From assembly GCF_012927205.1 (NCBI RefSeq), contig NZ_JABBGC010000001.1, positions 1,674,001 through 1,738,000 on the forward strand: a stretch of DNA of 64,000 nt, given 5' to 3'. The notes below the pieces were generated by a model. It made no database searches, had not been told where the DNA came from, and saw only the letters and a list, made by a program, of their open reading frames with translations. The DNA is from Chitinophaga fulva (GTDB lineage Bacteria; Bacteroidota; Bacteroidia; Chitinophagales; Chitinophagaceae). Positions 52,902 through 60,395 of this stretch are shown here, piece after piece. The position numbers were made by a program, and so were the translations under genes. Positions within the stretch are counted from its first letter, which is position 1. Each line of letters opens with the position of its first letter.

Positions 52902-53678
52902 ATGGAAAAACAGGAGCGCATCATATTAGTAACGAACGACGACGGTATAACGGCGCCGGGTATACGGGCTTTGATTGAAGCAGTGCGGCCGTTGGGAAAG
53001 GTAGTGGTGGTAGCACCGGACAGCCCGCAGTCGGGCATGGGGCATGCCATTACAATAGGTGTACCTTTGCGTTTGAACCAGGTTAATATTTTTGAAGATA
53101 TAGAAGCGTGGCAATGTTCCGGTACTCCGGTAGATTGTGTGAAGCTGGCGAGAGACAAAATACTGCATCGTAAACCGGATATCTGCGTAAGCGGTATCAA
53201 TCACGGTGCTAATCACTCCATCAACGTGATCTATTCCGGCACCATGTCAGCAGCCATGGAAGCGGCCATCGAGGGTATTCCCTCTGCTGGCTTTTCCTTC
53301 CTGGAATACAGCTATGATGCCGATTTTTCACTACCCGCCAAAGTAGCCCGTGAGGTGACAGAGCGTATGCTGGCTGCTAACCTGCCAGCCGGAAGCCTGT
53401 TCAACGTGAATATTCCGGTGGTAGAAGAAAAAGACTTTAGAGGACTGCGCCTTTGCCGGCAGGCAGATGCCAAGTGGGTAGAGGAATTCGACGAACGCCG
53501 CGATCCGCATGGTAAAAAATACTACTGGCTCACCGGGCAGTTCAAAAACAGGGACGTAGGAGAAGATACGGATGTATGGGCACTGGAAAACAACTATGCG
53601 TCTATGGTGCCGGTACAATTTGACCTGACCAACTATAAGCTGATGAAACAGCTGGAAGAATCCTGGAAGGATCTCTAA
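52902..53678 (+). CDS. surE: 5'/3'-nucleotidase SurE
   Basis: A 258-residue SurE. The metal-binding VTNDDGITAPGI start, APDSPQSGMGHAIT, GTPVDCVKLA, SGINHGANHSINVIYSGTMSAAMEA and the late NYASMVPVQFDLT are all present. It removes phosphate from nucleoside monophosphates in stress survival. It is the first gene of a surE - small membrane protein - lpxB series. Confidence 0.95.
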   Translation: MEKQERIILVTNDDGITAPGIRALIEAVRPLGKVVVVAPDSPQSGMGHAITIGVPLRLNQVNIFEDIEAWQCSGTPVDCVKLARDKILHRKPDICVSGINHGANHSINVIYSGTMSAAMEAAIEGIPSAGFSFLEYSYDADFSLPAKVAREVTERMLAANLPAGSLFNVNIPVVEEKDFRGLRLCRQADAKWVEEFDERRDPHGKKYYWLTGQFKNRDVGEDTDVWALENNYASMVPVQFDLTNYKLMKQLEESWKDL

Positions 53679-53711
53679 GAACAACGGCAATATCGCCACT
53701 ATTATAACCTT

Positions 53712-54014
53712 ATGTTGAAAAAAGACAATCTTTCGTTAGGAATTGTACTGGGGCTGCTGACTCCCCTGGTAGCATTTTTCCTGTATTACTTTTTCCTTAT
53801 CAGACCCCATAACAACATAGGGCTGGGACAGTTTTTTAATATCCTGAAAGACAACCGGCAAATGATTCCTAAAATAGTGAGTATCTGTCTGTTGTTGAAT
53901 GGATTAGTCTTTTTTCTGTATACCAGGACCCGGAAGGATATTACCGCCAAAGGCATCTTTCTGGTGACAATGCTGTATGCTATTGTCATCTTGTTACTTA
54001 AACTGATCAGATAA
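53712..54014 (+). CDS. Small hypothetical membrane protein between surE and lpxB
   Basis: A 100-residue protein with three predicted membrane helices (about 8-30, 53-72 and 80-99) and no recognised motif. It lies 33 bases after surE and 18 before lpxB. The same position is occupied by a small membrane protein in other Bacteroidota, so a link with the envelope is plausible but unproven. Confidence 0.8.
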   Translation: MLKKDNLSLGIVLGLLTPLVAFFLYYFFLIRPHNNIGLGQFFNILKDNRQMIPKIVSICLLLNGLVFFLYTRTRKDITAKGIFLVTMLYAIVILLLKLIR

Positions 54015-54032
54015 TTTTTAATAAACACCAGA

Positions 54033-55139
54033 TTGAAATATTACATTATAGCAGGAGAGGCATCAGGGGATCTGCATGGCAGTAACCTGGTGAAGCAGAT
54101 GAAGCAGCTGGACACCACAGCGGATATACGGGGATGGGGAGGCGATATGATGGAAGCCGCAGGTGTGAATGTGGTGAAACACTACAAAGAACTGGCCTTC
54201 ATGGGATTTGTGGAAGTGGTGATGAACCTCCGCACGATCCTGCGTAATATGGAGGTGTGTAAAAAAGACATCGCCGCTTTTAAACCGGATGTGCTGGTGC
54301 TGGTGGATTATCCCGGCTTTAACATGCGTATTGCCGAATGGGCCAAACAGCAGGGCATCAAAATAGTGTATTATATCTCTCCGCAGGTATGGGCCTGGAA
54401 GGAAAGCCGCGTAAAAAAGCTCAAGCGCGATGTGGATAAGATGCTGTGCATTCTGCCGTTTGAGCAGGATTTTTACCGTAAATGGAACTACGAAACGGAA
54501 TATGTAGGCCATCCGCTGGTGGAGGTGATCAAGGCGGCCAAGGAAGAACCGGCCGACACGCCACTGTCTGACAAGCCCATTGTAGCTGTGCTACCCGGCA
54601 GCCGTAAACAGGAGGTGAGCGTAAAACTGCCGATCATGCTCACCATGGCCAAACATTTCCCGGAATACCAGTTTATTGTGGCGCAGGCGCCCAGCCTCGA
54701 CGACCATTTCCTGGAAAGCCTCACCGGACAACACCCCAATGTGTCCATGGTGAAAGGCAAAACCTACAAGCTGCTGCGGCAGGCCAAAGCAGCCCTCGTT
54801 ACCTCCGGTACTGCCACACTGGAAACAGCGCTTTTCGGTGTGCCTGAAGTGGTGTGTTACAAAGGCAATCCTATCTCTTATTTCTTCGCTAAAAGACTGA
54901 TCAAAGTAAAATACATCTCATTGGTCAACCTCATCATGGACCGGCTGGTGGTGAAAGAACTGATCCAGCACGATCTTACAGAAGAAAATCTGTTGAAAGA
55001 ACTGACCAGCCTGCTGAAAGATGATAAGGCCCGTCGGCACCTGATGACTGACTACGCAGAACTGTGGCATAAGCTCGGCGAAAGAGACGCCAGCAGAAGG
55101 GCCGCGGAAGTAATCGTTAACTATGCTAAAAGTAAATAG
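54033..55139 (+). CDS. lpxB: Lipid-A-disaccharide synthase
   Basis: A 368-residue LpxB (GT19), joining UDP-diacylglucosamine to lipid X. The family start KYYIIAGEASGDLHGSNLVK is intact and begins directly after a TTG, so TTG is the start codon. Other motifs: KELAFMGFVEVV, VLVDYPGFNMRIA, YYISPQVWAWKESRVKKL, VGHPLVE, LPGSRKQEV and SGTATLETALFGVPEVVCYK. Confidence 0.94.
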   Translation: MKYYIIAGEASGDLHGSNLVKQMKQLDTTADIRGWGGDMMEAAGVNVVKHYKELAFMGFVEVVMNLRTILRNMEVCKKDIAAFKPDVLVLVDYPGFNMRIAEWAKQQGIKIVYYISPQVWAWKESRVKKLKRDVDKMLCILPFEQDFYRKWNYETEYVGHPLVEVIKAAKEEPADTPLSDKPIVAVLPGSRKQEVSVKLPIMLTMAKHFPEYQFIVAQAPSLDDHFLESLTGQHPNVSMVKGKTYKLLRQAKAALVTSGTATLETALFGVPEVVCYKGNPISYFFAKRLIKVKYISLVNLIMDRLVVKELIQHDLTEENLLKELTSLLKDDKARRHLMTDYAELWHKLGERDASRRAAEVIVNYAKSK

Positions 55140-55154
55140 TCAAATGACAAAATA

Positions 55155-55176
55155 ACTAAATCGTAAATGATTTAGT
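55155..55176. terminator. AT-rich hairpin between convergent lpxB and DUF6728 genes
   Basis: ACTAAATC-N6-GATTTAGT is a perfect 8-bp inverted repeat. Its right arm covers the stop codon of the DUF6728 gene. It is weak in GC and only a tentative terminator. Confidence 0.35.
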
Positions 55177-55342
55177 GTCTTCTTATCAGCCTCACAATCA
55201 TTACGATCAGGGCAATCAGAAAAAGAATAATCGAGATGCGGTTCATGCCATGCATCATCGCTACATAACGTGTTTTAGGCGCGTTAGGGTCCCCTTTGCC
55301 AATATAGAAGTATCTTAATATTTGTTGCCAGAAACGTTTCAT
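55172..55342 (-). CDS. DUF6728 family small membrane protein
   Basis: A 56-residue protein: a basic N-terminus with RYFYIGKGDP, a conserved NAPKTRYVAMMHGMNRIS segment, and one C-terminal membrane helix (about 37-51) ending in basic residues. It is one of the short Bacteroidota-only families of unknown function. I chose the start at 55342 because the conserved family N-terminus begins there, although the frame is open further upstream into the mannosidase gene. It converges on lpxB. Confidence 0.75.
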   Translation of the reverse strand: MKRFWQQILRYFYIGKGDPNAPKTRYVAMMHGMNRISIILFLIALIVMIVRLIRRH

Positions 55343-55366
55343 GTACCAAAGATCGGAAATCAATAT

Positions 55367-55374
55367 TATTTTTG
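55367..55374 (+). promoter_or_regulatory. -7 box of beta-mannosidase
   Basis: TATTTTTG matches TAnnTTTG, 22 bases before the ATG; the -33 box is not clear. Confidence 0.4.
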
Positions 55375-55396
55375 AAGCTGGCTGAAAAATCAAGAT

Positions 55397-58006
55397 ATGA
55401 AATATATGAGATGGGGTCGATGGCTGGTATCGATCTTTTTTTTGACCTGCGTGACTAAATCGATTTATGCAGCGGGAACAGTTACAGACACGCTGGTTTC
55501 CGGGTGGGAGTTCTCCCGCGTGGATGAAGGCGTATGGCGTCCTGCCACTGTGCCCGGCACAGTGCATACCGATCTGCTGGCCCTGCATATGATACCCGAC
55601 CCGTTTGTAGGGTCCAACGAAAAAGCAGTGCAGTGGGTGGACAAGAAAGACTGGCAGTACCGGAAAAAATGGAAACTGTCGGCTGCTGACCTGCAATACG
55701 ATGTGCTGGAGCTGGATTTCAAAGGACTGGACACCTATGCATCTGTATATGTGAACGGTCAACTGGTGCTGCAATCAGCCAATATGTTCGTGGAGCAGGT
55801 AATCAATGTAAAACGCTGGCTGCGCGAAGGGGACAATGAGGTTCGGGTACTCTTCGAAAGCCCCATCAAACACGATATACCGCAGTTTCTGAAAGATCAG
55901 GTGATCTATCCTGCCGGCAATGATGCCAGCGATATACCCCTGAGCATCTATGCCCGTAAAGCGCCTTATCACTACGGCTGGGACTGGGGCCCGCGCCTCG
56001 TCACCTCTGGTATATGGAGACCGGTACTGCTGAAAAAATGGAATAAAGCAGTTATCCGCGATGTGTGGTGGCAACAGCAACAACTGAATATTGCCAGCGC
56101 TACGCTGAATGCGGTCGCTACCATCGAAGCCGCAACCCCCGGCACTTACAGTCTCAAACTGACTACCCAACTCGGAAGCTACAATAAGGTAATCACTACC
56201 AAAGTAACGCTGAAACAAGGCAGCAATACGGTGCACGCGCCGGTGCAGATCCGCCAGCCGCAGCTGTGGTGGCCCGTCGGACAGGGAAGTCCTACCTGTT
56301 ATGTAATGACTGCCGAATTGCTGGATAATGCTGTCTCCATTGATAAAGATCAACAGCCGGTAGGACTGCGAACTATCGAAATTATTAATCAGCCGGACAG
56401 CCTGGGAGAGAGTTTTTACGTGAAAGTCAATGGTCGCCCGGTTTTCATGAAAGGGGCCAACTATATCCCGCAGGACAATTTCCTGCCAAGGGTGTCTGCA
56501 TCTACATACAAACACTTGTTTGATGACATGCGTACCAGTCATTTTAACATGGTACGCGTATGGGGTGGTGGCGTTTATGAAGATGATCTTTTTTATTCAC
56601 TGGCAGATGCTTACGGTATCCTGGTATGGCAGGACTTTATGTTTGCCTGTACGTTGTACCCGTCTGATACGGCTTTCCTGAACAACGTGAAAGCAGAGGC
56701 CGCCAGCAACATCAGAAGATTGCGCAAACACCCGTCACTGGCGTTGTGGTGTGGCAACAATGAAGTGGCCGTAGCGATTAAAAACTGGGGCTGGCAGAGT
56801 GGTTATGCTTATACCGATGCACAATGGGCCAGTCTGCAACGGGGATATGACGAGTTGTTTAAAAACGTATTGCCCGCTGTAGTAAAAGAAAATGACCCGG
56901 GCCGTTTTTACTTTCATTCTTCCCCTATCAGCAACTGGGGTAAGAAAGAAGATTTTACCAAAGGGGATAATCACTATTGGGGCGTATGGCATGGCATGGA
57001 ATGGTTTGAAGCGTTTAACACGCACATTCCGCGGTTCATGAGTGAATACGGGTTCCAGTCATTCCCTGAAATGGCCACCATCGATAGTTTTGCGACCAAA
57101 GCAGATTATGATATTTACTCCAATGTGATGCAGTCGCACCAGAAAAGCCCTGCCAAAGGCAATACGGCTATCCGTACTTATATGCTGCATTATTATCAGG
57201 CGCCGAAAGACTTCCCGTCTTTCGTTTATCTGAGCCAGGTGTTGCAGGCGGAAGGCATGAAAGTGGCTATTGAAGCGCATCGCAGAGCGATGCCGTATTG
57301 TATGGGTACTTTGTACTGGCAGTTGAATGACTGCTGGCCTGGTCCGTCATGGTCTGGCCGCGACTACTACGGTCGCTGGAAAGCGCTGCAATACTATGTA
57401 AAAGACGCTTTTAATCCTTTGCTGATATCCGGTGTTGTGGAAAATAACCAGTTGAATGTATGGGCTGTTTCTGACGAAACCCGCAACCGTAAAGCGGAAG
57501 TGGAGCTGGTAGCCATTGATCTGGCGGGCAACCCGGTATGGAAACAAACCCTGTCCGGTGTGGAGATTTCCGCCAATACCAGTAAGAAAATCTTTACAGT
57601 AGATACAGCGGCTATCCTGAAGGGAAGGAATCCTGCTGAGGTAATATGCTATGCACAACTGCGAATTGACAATAAGATTGTCAACCGTAATATCTTTTAT
57701 TTTGCCCCGGCGAAGGATATGTTGTTGGAAAAGCCAGTTTTCACAACTACAGTGGAACATAAGGTGTTCATAGATCCGCCGTCCGTATACCGTGACAGAG
57801 TGTTGCTGACTATCCGGGCAGACAAGCTTGCCAGGAATGTTTATTTACAGTTGAATAATGCAGCCCCGGATGAGCGGTTTGATCAGAATTACTTTGACCT
57901 GTTGCCTGGTGAAACCAGGACTGTCTGGTTACGATCCACGCGCGATGTAGAGCAGATCAAAGCGGCGTTGACAATTACCTCTTTGGTAGATACTTATAAA
58001 AATTGA
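55397..58006 (+). CDS. Beta-mannosidase, GH2
   Basis: An 869-residue exported glycoside hydrolase. A signal peptide covers about residues 1-25. The GH2 sugar-binding domain (KKDWQYRKKWKL, LDFKGLDTYASVYVNGQLV, YHYGWDWGPRLVTSGIW) leads to the TIM barrel with the acid/base Glu in WCGNNEVAVAI and the nucleophile Glu in MSEYGFQSFPEM; the C-terminal beta domains follow. It should release terminal beta-mannose, for example from Man-beta-1,4-GlcNAc of N-glycans or from mannan oligosaccharides. The stop overlaps or abuts the fucosidase start. Confidence 0.92.
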   Translation: MKYMRWGRWLVSIFFLTCVTKSIYAAGTVTDTLVSGWEFSRVDEGVWRPATVPGTVHTDLLALHMIPDPFVGSNEKAVQWVDKKDWQYRKKWKLSAADLQYDVLELDFKGLDTYASVYVNGQLVLQSANMFVEQVINVKRWLREGDNEVRVLFESPIKHDIPQFLKDQVIYPAGNDASDIPLSIYARKAPYHYGWDWGPRLVTSGIWRPVLLKKWNKAVIRDVWWQQQQLNIASATLNAVATIEAATPGTYSLKLTTQLGSYNKVITTKVTLKQGSNTVHAPVQIRQPQLWWPVGQGSPTCYVMTAELLDNAVSIDKDQQPVGLRTIEIINQPDSLGESFYVKVNGRPVFMKGANYIPQDNFLPRVSASTYKHLFDDMRTSHFNMVRVWGGGVYEDDLFYSLADAYGILVWQDFMFACTLYPSDTAFLNNVKAEAASNIRRLRKHPSLALWCGNNEVAVAIKNWGWQSGYAYTDAQWASLQRGYDELFKNVLPAVVKENDPGRFYFHSSPISNWGKKEDFTKGDNHYWGVWHGMEWFEAFNTHIPRFMSEYGFQSFPEMATIDSFATKADYDIYSNVMQSHQKSPAKGNTAIRTYMLHYYQAPKDFPSFVYLSQVLQAEGMKVAIEAHRRAMPYCMGTLYWQLNDCWPGPSWSGRDYYGRWKALQYYVKDAFNPLLISGVVENNQLNVWAVSDETRNRKAEVELVAIDLAGNPVWKQTLSGVEISANTSKKIFTVDTAAILKGRNPAEVICYAQLRIDNKIVNRNIFYFAPAKDMLLEKPVFTTTVEHKVFIDPPSVYRDRVLLTIRADKLARNVYLQLNNAAPDERFDQNYFDLLPGETRTVWLRSTRDVEQIKAALTITSLVDTYKN

Positions 58007-58008
58007 CT

Positions 58009-59448
58009 ATGAGAAAATTATGGATGGCATTGGGTTGTGTGTGGCTCGCGGTAAATGCGGTCAGTGCGCAAACAGAAGAACCGCCGTATGTACCGGAGAC
58101 AGATCCGGTGGTGGTCCAGAAGCTGGACGAGTGGCAGGACTGGAAATTCGGAATGATTATTCACTGGGGACCTTATTCCCAGTGGGGCGTAGTGGAGTCC
58201 TGGAGTATCTGTCCGGAAGATGAAGAATGGATAGGGCGTAAATACCCTAAGATGCCCTATTTCGAATACCTGCAAAAGTACCAGGCTTTGGGTAAAACCT
58301 TTAATCCTACTGCTTTTGCACCGGAGAAATGGGCTAAAGCCGCTAAGGAAGCCGGTATGAAATACCTGGTGTTTACCACCAAACATCATGATGGTTACTG
58401 TATGTTCGATACCAAACAGACAGATTACCGGGTGACCGCGCCAGACGTGGCTTTCAGTAAAAATCCGCGGGCTAATATTGCGAAAGAGGTGTTTGAAGCG
58501 TTCCGTAAGGAAGGTATTCATGCAGGCGCTTATTTTTCCAAACCAGACTGGCATTCTGATGCTTACTGGTGGAATTATTTCCCGCCCCGTGACCGTAATG
58601 TGAACTATGACGTGAAAAAATATCCTGAAAGATGGAACCAATTCAAGCAGTATACTTATAATCAGATCGAGGAGCTGATGACGGGTTACGGTAAACTGGA
58701 AATCCTTTGGCTGGATGGCGGCTGGGTAAGGCCTTTGAAGCAGCAGACCAAAGAATCCCTGTCATGGAGCAAAACCCTGCCACAGGACCAGGATATCGAT
58801 ATGGGCCGCATCACTAAGATGGCGCGCAGCCATCAGCCGGGGCTGATTGTGGTAGACCGCAGCGTGCATGGTCCGTATGAAAACTACCGCACCCCTGAGC
58901 AGCAGATCCCGGAGAAGCCATTGGCTTATCCATGGGAGACCTGTATGACGATGGCCAATTCCTGGTCTTATGTGCCGGATGATAAATACAAGCCCGTTGG
59001 TAAGCTTATCCACAATCTGGTGGATATCGTGGCCAAGGGCGGCAACTACCTGCTGAATGTGGGCCCTGGTCCGGATGGAGAGCTGCATAAAGAGGCTTAT
59101 ACCACCATGAAAGGTATCGGTGACTGGATGAAAGTGAACAGTGCTGCTATTTATGGTACCCGGGCTATAGCGCCGTATAAGGATGGTAAAGTGTGTTTCA
59201 CCCGGAAGAAGGACGGCAGTGTGTATGCTATTTACCTGCTGGACGAGCAGGAGCGACTGCCCGCCACGATTGTTTTTAAAGGGCTGAAACCAGCCAGAGG
59301 GGCATCTTTACAGTTGCTGGGCGGTTCCGGTAAACTAATGTGGAAAACCGAAGGGGACACTGTTACCGTACATATCCCTGAAAAGCTTCGGCAACAGGCC
59401 TGGAACCACGCAGTCGCTATTCGCATAAGTGCTGTGGATAAAATGTGA
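58009..59448 (+). CDS. Alpha-L-fucosidase, GH29
   Basis: A 479-residue exported fucosidase. A signal peptide (to about SAQ at residue 21) precedes the barrel: FGMIIHWGPYSQWGV, YLVFTTKHHDGYCMFDTK, GAYFSKPDWHS, and the nucleophile Asp in ILWLDGGWV. A C-terminal beta domain follows. I chose the ATG at 58009, three bases after the mannosidase stop; a TTG at 58003 overlapping that stop is also possible. Together with the mannosidase it suggests breakdown of fucosylated N-glycan cores. Confidence 0.92.
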   Translation: MRKLWMALGCVWLAVNAVSAQTEEPPYVPETDPVVVQKLDEWQDWKFGMIIHWGPYSQWGVVESWSICPEDEEWIGRKYPKMPYFEYLQKYQALGKTFNPTAFAPEKWAKAAKEAGMKYLVFTTKHHDGYCMFDTKQTDYRVTAPDVAFSKNPRANIAKEVFEAFRKEGIHAGAYFSKPDWHSDAYWWNYFPPRDRNVNYDVKKYPERWNQFKQYTYNQIEELMTGYGKLEILWLDGGWVRPLKQQTKESLSWSKTLPQDQDIDMGRITKMARSHQPGLIVVDRSVHGPYENYRTPEQQIPEKPLAYPWETCMTMANSWSYVPDDKYKPVGKLIHNLVDIVAKGGNYLLNVGPGPDGELHKEAYTTMKGIGDWMKVNSAAIYGTRAIAPYKDGKVCFTRKKDGSVYAIYLLDEQERLPATIVFKGLKPARGASLQLLGGSGKLMWKTEGDTVTVHIPEKLRQQAWNHAVAIRISAVDKM

Positions 59449-59487
59449 AAATGATGTGAATTAGTGTTAATTTGTAGTGAATAATAA

Positions 59488-59524
59488 AAACAGGCAGCCA
59501 ATAACCCAAGGCCGCCTGTTTTTT
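59488..59524 (+). terminator. Rho-independent terminator of the glycosidase pair
   Basis: The stem AAACAGGC-A-GCC / GGC-C-GCCTGTTT (one mismatch) with a 10-base loop is followed by more Ts. Confidence 0.75.
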
Positions 59525-59558
59525 GTTTTATAGGTAGATATGTCCAAAAAGGTTGATT

Positions 59559-60335
59559 ATGAACATGCAAACCCAAGTGAATAAGAACCCCCGGATTTTG
59601 TTGGCGGAGGATGATAAGGTACTGGGCGAAATCGTCAAAAAAAACCTGGAAAGCATCGGTTATCAGGTAGAGCACTGTATGGACGGGGAAGACGCGTGGG
59701 AGGAGTTCCAGCGTAAACGATATGATATGCTGCTGGTGGATATTGTGATGCCCCGGAAAAACGGCTTTCAGCTGGCCCGCGACGTACGCAGCAAAAATAC
59801 ACTGGTGCCGATCTTCTTCCTTTCTGCCGAAAAAACGATGGACGCTGACAGGCTCGACGGATTTAAGCTGGGCGCAGACGGCTACATCGTAAAACCTTTC
59901 AGTCTCCTGGAGCTGCAAAGAAGGGTGAAGGCCTTCCTCAAATGGACCCGCCCCCCCAAAAGTGAACTGCTGATCGGCCACGTGGTGGGCGACCATACGT
60001 TCAACTATCGCAAAATGAAGGTATATCCCCAGGACAGCCAGACCGCCTATGTGGCAACGTTTTCCCCCACAGAAGCCAAGCTGCTGCGCTATTTCTTCAA
60101 TCGCCCCAATGTAATTATCAAAAAAGATGAATTGCTGATGAAGCTCTGGGGACGTGACGACGTCACCTCCAGCCGCAGCATGGACGTATTTATCGGAAAG
60201 ATCCGTAAACAGATAAAGCTCGAACCCCGGCTCAACCTGGAAACGATCTTTAACGTTGGCATGCGCCTCAATGTCCCTAAAGACCTCCCTCTGCAAAAGA
60301 TCACCATTCCGATCACCAATCAGGCAAAACAATAG
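59559..60335 (+). CDS. OmpR-family response regulator (RprY-like)
   Basis: A 258-residue regulator. The receiver domain has the acidic pair Asp18-Asp19, phospho-acceptor Asp61 (LLVDIVMPRKNG), FFLSAEK and the Lys in YIVKPFSLLEL. The C-terminal winged helix has FSPTEAKLLRYFFNRPNVIIKKDELLMKLWGRDD and MDVFIGKIRKQIK. It resembles Bacteroides RprY. It has no adjacent kinase. I chose the ATG at 59559; a TTG six bases earlier or the ATG at 59565 are alternatives. Confidence 0.9.
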   Translation: MNMQTQVNKNPRILLAEDDKVLGEIVKKNLESIGYQVEHCMDGEDAWEEFQRKRYDMLLVDIVMPRKNGFQLARDVRSKNTLVPIFFLSAEKTMDADRLDGFKLGADGYIVKPFSLLELQRRVKAFLKWTRPPKSELLIGHVVGDHTFNYRKMKVYPQDSQTAYVATFSPTEAKLLRYFFNRPNVIIKKDELLMKLWGRDDVTSSRSMDVFIGKIRKQIKLEPRLNLETIFNVGMRLNVPKDLPLQKITIPITNQAKQ

Positions 60336-60381
60336 CTGTGGCCCTTTTGGCCCCCTGTTTCTTTCAGATTATATTAAATCG

Positions 60382-60389
60382 TAACTTTA
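60382..60389 (+). promoter_or_regulatory. Near-consensus -7 box just before rel
   Basis: TAACTTTA differs from TAnnTTTG in the last base and ends 6 bases before the ATG at 60396. It may give a leaderless rel mRNA; otherwise rel is read from the response-regulator promoter 60 bases upstream. Confidence 0.35.
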
Positions 60390-60395
60390 GGCCCA

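Noticed and set aside
55343-55774. Longer frame upstream of the DUF6728 protein
   Set aside because: It is antisense to the mannosidase gene and its promoter; the conserved protein begins at 55342.
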